Positions 36,138 through 48,603 of a stretch of DNA of 64,000 nt are shown here, piece by piece. The notes beneath the pieces are model-generated. The model was given only the letters and a program-made list of their open reading frames with translations. It ran no database searches and had not been told where the DNA came from. Each line of letters begins with the position of its first letter. Position 1 is the first letter of the stretch. The stretch lies in the NCBI RefSeq assembly GCF_001908725.1, contig NZ_CP018725.1, positions 4,774,001 through 4,838,000 of the forward strand, in the 5' to 3' direction. The position numbers were made by a program, and so were the translations under genes. Source of the stretch: Xanthomonas vesicatoria ATCC 35937. Its GTDB lineage: Bacteria > Pseudomonadota > Gammaproteobacteria > Xanthomonadales > Xanthomonadaceae.

Positions 36138-37574
36138 TCAGTTCGCCTTATGGATCGCGCGCTTGCTCACCGCCATCGCGGCGTCGTGGATCGCTTCGGA
36201 CAGCGTCGGGTGCGCGTGGCAAATACGTGCCAGGTCATCGGCCGAGCCGTTGAATTCCATCGTCAGCACGCCTTCGTGCACCAGCTCGGACACGCCCACA
36301 CCCACCAGGTGCATGCCCAGCACGCGGTCGGTTTCGGCATCGGCGATCACCTTGACGAAGCCGGCCGGCTCGCCCATGGCCACCGCGCGGCCGATTGCCG
36401 CGAACGGGAAGCTGCCAGCCTTGTAGGCGACGCCTTCGGCCTTCAACTGCTGCTCGGTCTTGCCGACCCAGGCAATCTCCGGCTCGGTGTAGATGACCCA
36501 GGGAATGGTGTCGAAGTTGACATGACCCGGCAGGCCGGCGATCAGTTCGGCGACCGCGATGCCTTCCTCGAAGCCCTTGTGCGCCAGCATGGGGCCGCGC
36601 ACGCAGTCGCCGATCGCCCACACGCCGTCGACGCCGGTATGGCAATGGCCATCGACCTCGATCTGGCCGCGGTCAGTGACCTTGACGCCGGTGCCGTCCG
36701 CCAGCAGGTTCTTGGTCGCAGCCTTGCGGCCCACCGCAACCAACAGCTTGTCCACGGTCAGGCTCTGCTCGCCGGCGGCGTCGGTGTAGCTGACCACCAC
36801 CTGCTTGGCATCGCCGCTGCCGGTGATCTCGGTCTTGCTGACCTTGGCGCCCAGCTTGATGTCCAGGCCCTGCTTCTTGAATTCCTTCAAGGCGGTTTTG
36901 GCCACTTCGGCATCGGCCAGGGCCAGGAAGTCCGGCAGCGCTTCGAGGATGGTGACCTCGGCGCCCAGACGCTTCCATACGCTGCCCAGCTCCAGACCGA
37001 TCACGCCCGCACCAATCACCGCCAGGCGCTTGGGAACGGCGGTGAAATCCAGGCCGCCGACGTTGTCGACGATGGTGTCGCCGTCGAACTTGGCGAACGG
37101 CAGCTCGATCGATTCCGAACCGGCCGCCAGGATCACGTTGGTGCCCTTGAGTTCGATCTCGCCGCCTTCGTGCTGGGCGACCTTGACGATATTGCCCGGG
37201 AGCAGCTGGCCGAAGCCGTAGTACGGGGTAATCTTGTTGGCCTTGAACAGCATCGCGATGCCGCCGGTGAACTGCTTCACGATCTTGTCCTTGCGGCCGA
37301 TCATCGTGGGCACGTCCATCTTGGCGTCGTTGAAGCTGATGCCGTGGTCGCCGAACAGGTGACCCATGTTCCAGAACTGGCGCGAGGAATCCAGCAGCGC
37401 CTTGGACGGAATGCAGCCCACACGCAGGCAGGTACCGCCCAGGGCGGGCTTGCCGTCCTTGCCGATGGCCGCGTCGATGCAGGCGACCTTCATGCCCAGC
37501 TGGGCCGCGCGAATCGCCGCGTGATAGCCGGCCGGACCGGCACCGATGACGACGACGTCGTAGTTTTCAGCCAT
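36138..37574 (-). CDS. lpdA: Dihydrolipoamide dehydrogenase (E3)
   Basis: 478 aa from ATG 37574. FAD-binding VVVIGAGPAGYHAAIRAAQLG, redox-active disulfide GGTCLRVGCIPSKALL (Cys-x4-Cys), NAD fold AVIGAGVIGLELGSVWKRLGAEVT, second FAD motif GVWAIGDCVRGPMLAHKG, and the C-terminal catalytic His-Glu in CHAHPTLSEAIHDAA. No lipoyl domain. E3 of the 2-oxoglutarate complex with SucA and SucB upstream; likely also used by other complexes. Confidence 0.97.
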   Translation of the reverse strand: MAENYDVVVIGAGPAGYHAAIRAAQLGMKVACIDAAIGKDGKPALGGTCLRVGCIPSKALLDSSRQFWNMGHLFGDHGISFNDAKMDVPTMIGRKDKIVKQFTGGIAMLFKANKITPYYGFGQLLPGNIVKVAQHEGGEIELKGTNVILAAGSESIELPFAKFDGDTIVDNVGGLDFTAVPKRLAVIGAGVIGLELGSVWKRLGAEVTILEALPDFLALADAEVAKTALKEFKKQGLDIKLGAKVSKTEITGSGDAKQVVVSYTDAAGEQSLTVDKLLVAVGRKAATKNLLADGTGVKVTDRGQIEVDGHCHTGVDGVWAIGDCVRGPMLAHKGFEEGIAVAELIAGLPGHVNFDTIPWVIYTEPEIAWVGKTEQQLKAEGVAYKAGSFPFAAIGRAVAMGEPAGFVKVIADAETDRVLGMHLVGVGVSELVHEGVLTMEFNGSADDLARICHAHPTLSEAIHDAAMAVSKRAIHKAN

Positions 37575-37595
37575 TTCTAGAGTCCTTTGCCTTTC

Positions 37596-37749
37596 CCTTC
37601 TCCTGCGGGAGAAGGTGGCGCGTAGCGCCAGATGAGGGTGCGGCGGAGCGGGATGGCCTGCCGACTGTGCTGCTGGGTTGGGGGCGGGCACCCGAAGATG
37701 CAAGTGCGGCCGTACCCTCAGCCCAACCCCTCTCCCGATGGGAGAGGGG
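37596..37749. repeat. MITE-like palindromic element between sucB and lpd
   Basis: Ends carry matching hairpins (CCTTCTCC/GGAGAAGG at 37596-37615; CCCCTCTCCC/GGGAGAGGGG at 37727-37749). Both sides continue inward with GAGGGTGCGGC and its inverted partner CCGTACCCTC, so the whole is an imperfect inverted repeat of about 150 bases. A related hairpin (CCCCCGCAGGCGGGGGAGGGG) lies at 17324-17344. Confidence 0.6.
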
Positions 37750-37758
37750 CTTCAAGGC

Positions 37759-38970
37759 TTACAGACCGAACAACATCCGGCCCGGGTTTTCCAGCTGATT
37801 CTTGATGTCCACCAGGAACTGCACCGAATCCTTGCCATCGATGATGCGGTGGTCGTAGGACAGCGCCAGATACATCATCGGGGCGATCACGACCTGGCCG
37901 TTCTCTGCGATCGGACGTTCCTTGATCGCATGCATGCCCAGGATGGCACTCTGCGGCGGGTTGATGATCGGGGTCGACAGCAGCGAGCCGAAGGTGCCGC
38001 CGTTGGTGATGGTGAAGGTGCCGCCCTGCAGATCGTCCAGGCCCAGCTTGCCGGCGCGCGCCTTGGCAGCGTAGTCGGCAATGCCCTGTTCGACCTCGGC
38101 AAACGACTGGCGCTCGACGTTACGCAGCACCGGCGTGACCAGGCCCTTCTCGGTCGACACCGCGATCGAGATGTCGCTGTAGCCGTGATAGATGATGTCG
38201 TCGCCGTCGATCGAGGCGTTGACCAGCGGGAAGCGCTGCAGCGCGTTGGCGGCGGCCTTGACGAAGAAGCTCATGAAACCGAGCTTGATGCCGTGCGCCT
38301 TCTGGAACTCGTCCTGCAGTTCCTTGCGCGCAGCCGAGAACTTGGCCAGGTTCACTTCGTTGAAGGTGGTCAGCATCGCAGTGGAGTTCTTGGACTCCAT
38401 CAGGCGCTTGGCGATGGTCTTGCGCACGCGGGTCATCGGCACGCGCTCTTCCGGCCGGGCGCCAGAGGCCTTGCCCACGCCGCCGGCCTTGGCGAAGTTA
38501 ACGATGTCTTCCTTGGTCACCGCGCCACGACGGCCGGTGCCTTCGACCTGCGACGGATCCACGCCTTGGGTGATCGCGGAGAAACGCGCACCGGGGGGCA
38601 AGGCATCGGCAGACGACTTGGAGGCAGCGGCAGGCGCGGCGGCGGCCGCTGCCGGGGTGGCGGCCGGTGCAGGTGCGGCAGCAACCTGCACCTCGGCTTT
38701 CTTCTCTTCAGCCGGAGCCGCGGCAGCAGCGGCGCCTTCTTCGATGATCGCCAGGATCTGGTTGCTAGTGACCGTGCTGCCAGCCTCGAACTTGATTTCC
38801 TTCAACACGCCGTCGACTGGCGAAGGAACTTCCAACACGACCTTGTCGGTTTCCAGGTCGACCAGATTCTCGTCGCGCTTGACCGCTTCACCGGCCTTCT
38901 TGTGCCAGCTGGCGATGGTGGCGTCGGAAACGGATTCGGGCAGTACCGGAACTTTGACTTCGGTGGCCAT
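37759..38970 (-). CDS. sucB: 2-oxoglutarate dehydrogenase E2 (dihydrolipoyl succinyltransferase)
   Basis: 403 aa. Lipoyl domain with the attachment site [11 protein letters not shown] (Lys43), an Ala/Pro-rich linker (about 80-120), peripheral-subunit-binding domain ([19 protein letters not shown]), and the catalytic acyltransferase domain ending in [11 protein letters not shown] (His and Asp of the active site). One lipoyl domain, as in other SucB. Cotranscribed with sucA; separated from lpd by a 180-base repeat-rich gap. Confidence 0.97.
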   Translation of the reverse strand: MATEVKVPVLPESVSDATIASWHKKAGEAVKRDENLVDLETDKVVLEVPSPVDGVLKEIKFEAGSTVTSNQILAIIEEGAAAAAAPAEEKKAEVQVAAAPAPAATPAAAAAAPAAASKSSADALPPGARFSAITQGVDPSQVEGTGRRGAVTKEDIVNFAKAGGVGKASGARPEERVPMTRVRKTIAKRLMESKNSTAMLTTFNEVNLAKFSAARKELQDEFQKAHGIKLGFMSFFVKAAANALQRFPLVNASIDGDDIIYHGYSDISIAVSTEKGLVTPVLRNVERQSFAEVEQGIADYAAKARAGKLGLDDLQGGTFTITNGGTFGSLLSTPIINPPQSAILGMHAIKERPIAENGQVVIAPMMYLALSYDHRIIDGKDSVQFLVDIKNQLENPGRMLFGL

Positions 38971-39012
38971 TCGGGGAGCGTCCTAGGGTTTTCGTTCTTT
39001 GGGGAAGAGGAG

Positions 39013-41841
39013 TTATTCAGCGACTTGGTCGTTGAACGGATTGAGTAGCGCATCGGCAACCAGCTTCTGCTGTTCGACGATGTGGTCGGCCATGTGGCCG
39101 GCGGCGGGCGAGGGCGAACGGGCACGGCCGGCGTAATGCAGGCTCTGACCGCTGGCCAGGCAGAAATTGAGGTGGTGGCGGATCTGGTACCACGCACCCT
39201 GGTTCTGCGGCTCTTCCTGGCACCACACCACGTCGGTGGCGTTGGCGTAGGCCTTGAGCTCGGTGGCCAGCTGCGCACGCGGGAACGGATACAGCTGTTC
39301 CACGCGGAGGATGGCCACATCGTCCTGGCCACGCTTGGTCTGATCTTCGAGCAGGTCGTAATAGACCTTGCCCGAGCACAGCACCACGCGCTTGACCTTG
39401 GCCGCGTCGGCCTTGGCATCGGGAATCAGGTGCTGGAATTCACCGTCGGCCAGTTCTTCCAGGCTCGATACCGCCAGCTTGTGGCGCAACAGCGACTTGG
39501 GCGTCATCACCACCAGCGGCTTGCGGGTGGTCATGCGCATCTGGCGACGGATCATATGGAAGCACTGCGCCGGCGTGGTTGGCACGCACACCAGCATGTT
39601 CTCCAGCGCGCACAGCTGCAGGAAGCGCTCCAGGCGTGCGGAGCTGTGCTCCGGGCCTTGCCCTTCGTAACCATGCGGCAGGAACAGCGACAGGCCCGCG
39701 ATACGGCCCCACTTGGCTTCGCCGGCAGCGATGAACTGGTCGATCACCACCTGCGCGCCGTTGGCGAAATCGCCGAACTGCGCTTCCCATACGCAGAGCG
39801 CGTTCGGGTCGGTGGTGGAATAGCCGTATTCGAAGCCCATGACCGCTTCTTCGCTGAGCAGCGAATCGATGATGGTGGCGTCTTCCGGATTCTCGACCAA
39901 CTGGCGCAACGGCAGGTAGTAGTTGTCGTTCTTCTGGTCATGCAGGATCGCGTGACGGTGGAAGAACGTACCGCGACCAGCGTCCTGGCCGACCAGGCGT
40001 AGCTTGTGGCCTTCGGCCAGCAGCGTGGCGTACGCCAGGTTCTCGGCAAAGCCCCAGTCGCCCAGCTGATCGCCAGCGGCCATCTTGACGCGGTCGTCGT
40101 AGATCTTGGCGACGCGGGCATGCAGCTCCACGCCCTCTGGAATGGTGGTGATCAGCTTGGCCAGACGATCCAGCTGGTCGCGCTTGACGCGCGTGTCCAC
40201 CGGGTCGGCAGCGGTGCCGACCAGATACTTTGACCAATCGATCGCGAATTCGTCCGGCTTGCGCTTGGCAAGTTCGGTGGTGTATTCGCCCGAATCCAGC
40301 TTGTTGCGGTAGCCGTCCACCAGCGCCTTGGCCTCGTCGGCGCTCAGCACGCCTTCGCTTTCCAGCTTGGCCGCATAGAGTTCGCGAGTGGTCTTGTGCT
40401 TGCGGATGGTCTGGTACATCACCGGCTGAGTTGCCGCCGGTTCGTCGGCCTCGTTATGGCCCCAACGGCGGTAGCAGACCAGGTCGATGACCACGTCCTT
40501 CTTGAACTGCTGGCGGAACTCATAGGCCAGCTTGGATACGAACATCACCGCGTCCGGGTCGTCGCCGTTCACGTGGAAGACCGGCGCGCCGATCATCTTG
40601 GCTACGTCGGTGCAGTACAGCGTGGAACGGGCATCGTCGCGGGTGCTGGTGGTGAAGCCGATCTGGTTGTTGATGACGATGTGCACGGTGCCGCCGACGG
40701 CGAAACCGCGCGCCTGCGACATCTGGAACAGCTCCATCACCACGCCCTGGCCGGCGAATGCGGCATCGCCGTGGATCAGGATCGGCAGCACGGTCTTGCG
40801 TTCAGCATCGCCGAAGCGCTCCTGACGCGAACGCACGCTGCCCACAACGACCGGGTCGACGATTTCCAGGTGCGAGGGATTGAACGCCAGCGCCAGATGC
40901 ACCTGGTTGCTATCGCCCACGGCGATATCGGCCGAGAAGCCCATGTGGTACTTGACGTCACCGGTGTGCGCGCGGTCGTCGTGCGCATGCTCGAACTTGC
41001 CTTCGAATTCGTCGAACAGCTTGCGCGGGTTCTTGCCCAGCGTGTTGACCAGCACGTTGAGGCGGCCGCGGTGGGCCATGCCGATCACGATGTCCTTGAC
41101 CTGGTCCTTGCCGGACTGGTGAATGATCGCGTCCATCATTGGAATCAACGCATCGCCGCCTTCCAGCGAGAAGCGCTTCTGGCCGACGTACTTGGTGTGC
41201 AGGTAGCGCTCCAGGCCTTCGGCGGCGGTAAGCCGTTCCAGCGTGCGCTTGCGGCTGGCCGCATCGCCTGCGATCTTGCCGCCGGCATCTTCCAGGCGCT
41301 TGTAGATCCACTGGCGCTGGTCGAATTCCTGGATGTGCATGAACTCTGCGCCGATGCTGCTGGCGTAGGTCGCCTTCAGGCGGGCCAGGAGATCCTTCAG
41401 CTTCATCCGCGGCTGGCCGCCAACACCGCCGGTGCTGAACTCGCTGTCCAGATCAGCCTGCGACAGGCTGTGGAACGGCAGGTCCAGATCGGGCGGGTTG
41501 ACCGGCGGGGTGAGGCCCAGCGGATCGAGCTGCGCGCCAAGGTGGCCGCGTGCACGGTAGGCGGTAATCAAGCGGCCGACATTGCGCTCGCGCTCGTCAC
41601 TGGCACCTGCACCGGTTCCGGCGTGGGCTGCTTGTTTGGAGGCAGCGAGAATGTGGGCGATAGCCGCCGAGTGCGGTACATCACCGGCACCGCGGCCTTC
41701 GAAGCCATCGAAGTAGCTCTTCCACTTCGGATCGACACTGTCCGGGGCGACGAGGTACTGCTCGTACAGATCCTCGATATAGGCGGCGTTGCCGCCGGCG
41801 AGCTGCGATGACTGCGCGAACTGCTTTAGGAGATTATCCAC
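39013..41841 (-). CDS. sucA: 2-oxoglutarate dehydrogenase E1
   Basis: 942 aa from GTG 41841; the frame runs further upstream to 41985 but that part lacks the family pattern, while VDNLLKQFAQSSQLAGGNAAYIEDLYEQYL is the normal E1o start. TPP site with GMAHRGRLNVLVNTLGKNPRKLFDEFEGK, then HLALAFNPSHLEIVDPVVVGSVRSRQ, the active histidines in this stretch, and EAQFGDFANGAQVVIDQFIAAGEAKWGR. Decarboxylates 2-oxoglutarate. No good ribosome site is visible before the GTG, which weakens the start choice. Confidence 0.95.
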   Translation of the reverse strand: MDNLLKQFAQSSQLAGGNAAYIEDLYEQYLVAPDSVDPKWKSYFDGFEGRGAGDVPHSAAIAHILAASKQAAHAGTGAGASDERERNVGRLITAYRARGHLGAQLDPLGLTPPVNPPDLDLPFHSLSQADLDSEFSTGGVGGQPRMKLKDLLARLKATYASSIGAEFMHIQEFDQRQWIYKRLEDAGGKIAGDAASRKRTLERLTAAEGLERYLHTKYVGQKRFSLEGGDALIPMMDAIIHQSGKDQVKDIVIGMAHRGRLNVLVNTLGKNPRKLFDEFEGKFEHAHDDRAHTGDVKYHMGFSADIAVGDSNQVHLALAFNPSHLEIVDPVVVGSVRSRQERFGDAERKTVLPILIHGDAAFAGQGVVMELFQMSQARGFAVGGTVHIVINNQIGFTTSTRDDARSTLYCTDVAKMIGAPVFHVNGDDPDAVMFVSKLAYEFRQQFKKDVVIDLVCYRRWGHNEADEPAATQPVMYQTIRKHKTTRELYAAKLESEGVLSADEAKALVDGYRNKLDSGEYTTELAKRKPDEFAIDWSKYLVGTAADPVDTRVKRDQLDRLAKLITTIPEGVELHARVAKIYDDRVKMAAGDQLGDWGFAENLAYATLLAEGHKLRLVGQDAGRGTFFHRHAILHDQKNDNYYLPLRQLVENPEDATIIDSLLSEEAVMGFEYGYSTTDPNALCVWEAQFGDFANGAQVVIDQFIAAGEAKWGRIAGLSLFLPHGYEGQGPEHSSARLERFLQLCALENMLVCVPTTPAQCFHMIRRQMRMTTRKPLVVMTPKSLLRHKLAVSSLEELADGEFQHLIPDAKADAAKVKRVVLCSGKVYYDLLEDQTKRGQDDVAILRVEQLYPFPRAQLATELKAYANATDVVWCQEEPQNQGAWYQIRHHLNFCLASGQSLHYAGRARSPSPAAGHMADHIVEQQKLVADALLNPFNDQVAE

Positions 41842-42021
41842 GATGGTAAGTCGGGTCTGCTGTGGGGATGATTGTGCGGAAGCGGCAGGGCGAGTTGCCC
41901 TATCGGTCGGTCTCAAATCTCGAAAAATTATACCCCCTTGCGCTTGTGAGGGGGCGTCTGCGAGCTGACCGGCGGGGTAGACCAATTGGCGAGGCGCCTA
42001 CGCGCAAGGGGCGCTGCGGCG

Positions 42022-42954
42022 TCAGATGCCGAGCGCGCGCGGTTCGCTCCAGAGCGTGCTGCGCTCCCATATCTGCGCGAATTCGCGCTCCAGCTGGCGG
42101 CTGCGGGCCGCACCGGACAACCAGGTTTCGCCATCGTTGTAGCGATGACCTGTTGGACGAAAGTAGTAGGCGTCGTCGCCGACGACGTAGGCCGCCGCAT
42201 AGCTGGTATCGACTGGATCGCTGACCGCGCGGAACCGGAACACGCTGGGCAGCCGCTGGGCCAGGCGCAACATCGCGCTGCTGCTGGCAGCGGCGCTGGC
42301 GGTGTCCTGCACCAGCACCTGCACGCGCTTGTCGTGGCGTGCGGTGGCGAAGCGGCGCAACGCGTCGAGCACGGTGGGGTGGTCGAACAACGGCGGGTCC
42401 AGCGCGCGGGTGTAGATCAGCACTTGCCGGCGTGCGCCGCTGAGCAAGCCGGTGGTGGCGGCCAGGGCTCCAGCAAGATCGTCCACTGCCATCGGGCCTT
42501 CGAGCCTGCGATGCACGGATTTTCCGGGCGCAGCGCCGATATCGGCAGTGCGCGCGTGCGAAGAATCGGAGGGCGGTTCGGGCAAAAAACCGAGGCGTGC
42601 GAACACCGCCTCGGCGTTTGCGGTGACGCGGGCATGCACGCTGGGCCAGCCGCGCTGGACGGCGGCATCCACCGCTGCGGCAAGCAGTTGGTCGGACAGG
42701 CCGCGACGCCGCCAGTCCGGCACCAGGCCGAGCCGATCGATGCGGCGATCCGGCGTCAAGCGCACCGAGGCGACCAGGTGGCCGTCATCGGTGCGTGCGG
42801 CCACGTGCAGGCTGAGCGGGTCCAGCGCATCCCAGTCGGCATCGTGGGCAATGCCCGCGGTACCGGTCGTGCAGGCTAGCCGCAGCGCACGCAGGGCCGC
42901 GGCATCGGCTGCCGGGTCCAGCCAAACGATCTGCGGCCTGCCGTGCGGGCTCAT
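42022..42954 (-). CDS. GNAT N-acetyltransferase fused to a C-terminal phospholipase D-like domain
   Basis: 310 aa. Residues about 8-130 form a GNAT domain (VRLTPDRRIDRLGLVPDWRRRGLSDQLLAAAVDAAV, acetyl-CoA pyrophosphate loop RRRGLS). Residues 150-305 (RQVLIYTRALDPPLFDHPTVLDALRRFATAR, VQVLVQDT) resemble a single PLD-like fold without a visible HKD motif, as in DUF7931-type proteins. ATG 42954 overlaps the RoxA-like stop by 4 bases, so the two are translated together. Substrate unknown; acetylation of a ribosomal or related protein is only a guess from the neighbour. Confidence 0.78.
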   Translation of the reverse strand: MSPHGRPQIVWLDPAADAAALRALRLACTTGTAGIAHDADWDALDPLSLHVAARTDDGHLVASVRLTPDRRIDRLGLVPDWRRRGLSDQLLAAAVDAAVQRGWPSVHARVTANAEAVFARLGFLPEPPSDSSHARTADIGAAPGKSVHRRLEGPMAVDDLAGALAATTGLLSGARRQVLIYTRALDPPLFDHPTVLDALRRFATARHDKRVQVLVQDTASAAASSSAMLRLAQRLPSVFRFRAVSDPVDTSYAAAYVVGDDAYYFRPTGHRYNDGETWLSGAARSRQLEREFAQIWERSTLWSEPRALGI

Positions 42955-44411
42955 GCGCGTTCCGGGGTCTCGTCGTCGTTGCTGTCTACGCCCATATCCG
43001 AGTCCTCCGCGTCGTCGTCCCCGTCCTGCGCGGTGTCGACGATGTCGGCCGGGGTGTCTGTGTCGTCCGCGACCTCTTCGACATCTGCGTCCGCATCGAT
43101 GGCGTCGTCTGCGTTCGCGCTGTCGGCCTCGTCCAGGTCGTCGTCGTGGTCGGCCGACACGGTGAGCGCGTGCGTCTGGTCGTCGTCGATGTCTTCGTGG
43201 GCGTCGTCATGGGCGCGCTGGTAATGACCTTGCGCCAGCAGCTCCAGGACCACCTCGCGGCCGCGTGCGGTCAGCTGCGCGTAAAGCCCGCCATCGATTT
43301 CTTCGGCGGCCGCCAGACGCGCCGCGTCCTTGGCCGACAGCGCAAATTCCAGGCCGCTGCAAAACAGCGTGGCGCCGCGCTTGGCACGTCGCCAGGCCAG
43401 CCGCGACCACGGGTGGCGATACAGCACCACGCCTTCTTCCAGTGCCTGTTCGACCGCCTCGCGCGGAATCGGCTCGGGCGCCGGTACCACGTCGCCGGAG
43501 GCGCGATAAGTGGTCATGAAACGGCCAAACCAGTCGCCCAGGCGATCCGGGTCGTTCATGCGCAGCGCGTTGAGCGCTTCGACCACGCGATTCATTGCGG
43601 TGACATCGATCTCGTATGGGTCGGCCGGCACCTTGAGGTCTTCGTCGTGATAGCGCACCGACTCGTCGGCATCGGCGATCAGGGTGTCCAGATAATCGCC
43701 GATCAGTTCGGCCGAGGAAGGTGCGCGGGTGCCGATCGAGAAGGTCAGGCAGGCGTCTTCGGCCACGCCGTGATGCGGCACCAGCGGCGGCAGATACAGC
43801 ATGTCACCCGGGCCCAGTACCCAGTCGTGGGTGGGTTTGAAGTCGCGCAGCAGCTTGATGTCGACGTCGTCACGGAACGTCTGCGGCGTGGGCTTGCGGC
43901 CCTGCGAGGCGCGTGCGTCGATCTGCCAGCGGCGATGGCCCTGGCCCTGCAGCAGGAACACGTCGTAATGGTCGACATGTGCGCCGACCGAGCCGCCGGT
44001 GGCGGCAAAGCTGATCATGATGTCGTCGATGCGCCAGCGCGGCAGGAAGCGGAACTGGTCCAACAGGGCGCGCACGTCGGCGTCCCACTTGTCCACGTCC
44101 TGCACCAGTAGCGTCCAATCGTGATCGGGCAGGCCGGGGAAGTCGCTTTCCTGGAACGGGCCGGTACGCACGCTCCAGCCGTCGGTGGCGCGGTCGTGGC
44201 TGATGAGGCGCGCCAGCACGCCGTCTTCGCAGGCCAGGCCGGCCAGATCTTCCGGCTGCAGCGGCGAGACGAAATCCGCAAAGGCGTTGCGGATCAGCAG
44301 CGGGTGCTTGTGCCAGTAGGTGCGCAGAAAGCGCTCCACCGGCATGCCCAGCGGCTGCCCGGGGCGGGCCTGGACTTCGATGACGGGAGGGTTTGCCTTG
44401 CGTGCAGCCAT
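42951..44411 (-). CDS. RoxA/YcfD-like JmjC-domain arginine hydroxylase with acidic C-terminal tail
   Basis: 486 aa from ATG 44411. N-terminal MPVERFLRTYWHKHPLLIRNAF and PEDLAGLACEDGVLARLI are hallmarks of RoxA (ycfD), a 2-oxoglutarate/Fe(II) oxygenase that hydroxylates ribosomal protein L16. Iron ligands: HxD in GAHVDHYDVF (His145, Asp147) and a distal His at 213/214 (VPHHGV). Residues 399-486 form an Asp/Glu tail of about 88 residues with almost no hydrophobic residue, not present in E. coli YcfD (about 370 aa). The neighbour GNAT gene overlaps the stop. I infer the substrate from the family. Confidence 0.9.
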   Translation of the reverse strand: MAARKANPPVIEVQARPGQPLGMPVERFLRTYWHKHPLLIRNAFADFVSPLQPEDLAGLACEDGVLARLISHDRATDGWSVRTGPFQESDFPGLPDHDWTLLVQDVDKWDADVRALLDQFRFLPRWRIDDIMISFAATGGSVGAHVDHYDVFLLQGQGHRRWQIDARASQGRKPTPQTFRDDVDIKLLRDFKPTHDWVLGPGDMLYLPPLVPHHGVAEDACLTFSIGTRAPSSAELIGDYLDTLIADADESVRYHDEDLKVPADPYEIDVTAMNRVVEALNALRMNDPDRLGDWFGRFMTTYRASGDVVPAPEPIPREAVEQALEEGVVLYRHPWSRLAWRRAKRGATLFCSGLEFALSAKDAARLAAAEEIDGGLYAQLTARGREVVLELLAQGHYQRAHDDAHEDIDDDQTHALTVSADHDDDLDEADSANADDAIDADADVEEVADDTDTPADIVDTAQDGDDDAEDSDMGVDSNDDETPERA

Positions 44412-44759
44412 GGGGAGTCCTTGCAGGTGTCGATGGAATGCTGGGGCGCGGGCAGGGCCGGCGCAGATGCTCCATTGTCCGATGCCTGCGCCGGATCTGC
44501 ACCTGCGTGCGGGGCCGGCAACAGGCAATGCTTCAGGGACGTGGTGGTTCGGCCTGCGCCTGACCGTCGAATACGCTTGGCCGGTCGTCACGTCACCAGG
44601 CGCTAAAGCGCTGTGCGGCGGCACTAGCTCGCCGGTCGTAAAGACTGGCTGGCAAAAAGAAGCGTGCTCGTCATGCACGGCGCACCATGCGGACCTCATT
44701 CACAACCTTGCGGCCTTATGGGACGAGGGCGGCACTAGCGCGCCTTTGCAGCGCCCGAT
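44412..44759. other. Intergenic stretch without recognised gene
   Basis: 348 bases between the RoxA-like gene and the DUF3060 gene. Frames open here are short and look non-coding. It should hold the promoter of the RoxA-like gene; I see no clear promoter or repeat. Confidence 0.55.
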
Positions 44760-45260
44760 TCACATCACCTTGTTGCCTCTACCGTGGTCATCCAGGGTTG
44801 GCTTGCTGGATGGGTTGACGGTGTTGTCGTTGCCTGAAAAACGGACCTGCTTGATCTCGCGCGCCAGCACCAGGTTCTTGTTGCCCTGGATGTCCACGCT
44901 GTCGACATTGGTCAGATTAAGCGTGTTGTCGTGGCCGGTGACGCTGAGCTGTCCAAGCTGTGTGTTGAGCACGGTGAAGTTGCTGCCTTCCACGCGAATG
45001 CTGCGTGCGTTGTCCAGATTCATCGCGCCGCGTGAGGCGGTGATGGTCACCGTGCCGCAATTGCCATGCAGGATCCACTCGCTGTCGTCGCGGGTCAGGC
45101 GCACGTCCTTGCCGCCGCAATCGGCGCCGCTGGCCGGGTCGGTCATTGTGGACGAGACGGCCGATATCGCCTGGTTGGCCGGGCCGTCGGCGCCGCAGCC
45201 GCTCAATAGGGCAATGCCGGACAGGGCAAACAGCGAAGCGATACTCCGAACTGCACGCAT
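44760..45260 (-). CDS. DUF3060-like lipoprotein
   Basis: 166 aa. Signal with lipobox LLSGC (Cys22). The mature part is a chain of short beta repeats (GNCGTVTITASRGAMNLDNARSIRVEGSNFTVLNTQLGQLSVTGHDNTLNLTNVDSVDIQGNKNLV in pattern), typical of DUF3060 right-handed beta-helix-like lipoproteins of the cell envelope. Function unknown. It stands alone. Confidence 0.82.
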   Translation of the reverse strand: MRAVRSIASLFALSGIALLSGCGADGPANQAISAVSSTMTDPASGADCGGKDVRLTRDDSEWILHGNCGTVTITASRGAMNLDNARSIRVEGSNFTVLNTQLGQLSVTGHDNTLNLTNVDSVDIQGNKNLVLAREIKQVRFSGNDNTVNPSSKPTLDDHGRGNKVM

Positions 45261-45593
45261 GGGTGGTCCCCGGCTTGGATGAGGCCGGCACCATAGCAGT
45301 CACGCCGGGGAGCGTTGTTGACGCCGGCTCGACGCCTGGGTAGTGCCGATAAATCTGGCCACGCACCGGGTGCGGAACGGTTGCAGGCGCGCGAAACTCC
45401 ACCGCATGTCAGCAGCGGACGCGCTTGCGCGGCACGGCCGTTGCCTGTGTTTCATCCGCTTAGAGCGACCGCAAAGCGTAGTTAGCGATCGTAGGCGGCG
45501 CGCAAAAAAAACGGGGCGGACGCGTGGCGCACGCCGATTCCGGGCGCCGCCCGCGCCCGGATGGTGGTTGTGCAGCCGTGTTGTTGGCCGCGT
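45261..45593. other. Intergenic stretch with a possible purB terminator
   Basis: 333 bases without a gene. On the minus strand after purB come an 8-bp stem (CCGGGCGC/GCGCCCGG, 45540-45560) and, 28 bases further, an 8-base T-run (45504-45511). Nothing else recognised. Confidence 0.5.
45504..45560 (-). terminator. Possible purB terminator
   Basis: 8-bp hairpin with a T-run that lies too far downstream for a classical terminator; a weaker stem (GCGTG/CACGC) lies in between. Confidence 0.35.
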
Positions 45594-48319
<2,726 letters not shown>

Positions 48320-48603
48320 GGTCGCCTCCGCACGGTGCAGAGACGGGTGAATGCATCAATGCAGGGATGAGCGCGGCAGTGCGGTGTGTAGCGAAGTGGA
48401 ACGCAGGCAATACGGTTCTACAGTCAGGGTCGTCGCCCATGGCGGCGTGCTACCTCGTATGGATCAGCGTTGAGTCTAGTGCACGCGCCGCGATGACATC
48501 GTTGCAACGCTGGCAACGGGTATCGTAGTGAGCCTCGCCAGCGTGGGCGCGCCCGCAGCCAGCCGTTGCGTCACCACAATCCAACAATGTGCGGAGAATG
48601 CAG

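Noticed and set aside
36150..41811. Long open frames opposite lpd, sucB and sucA on the plus strand
   Set aside because: His/Gln/Arg-rich translations without family pattern, exactly complementary to strongly conserved TCA-cycle genes.
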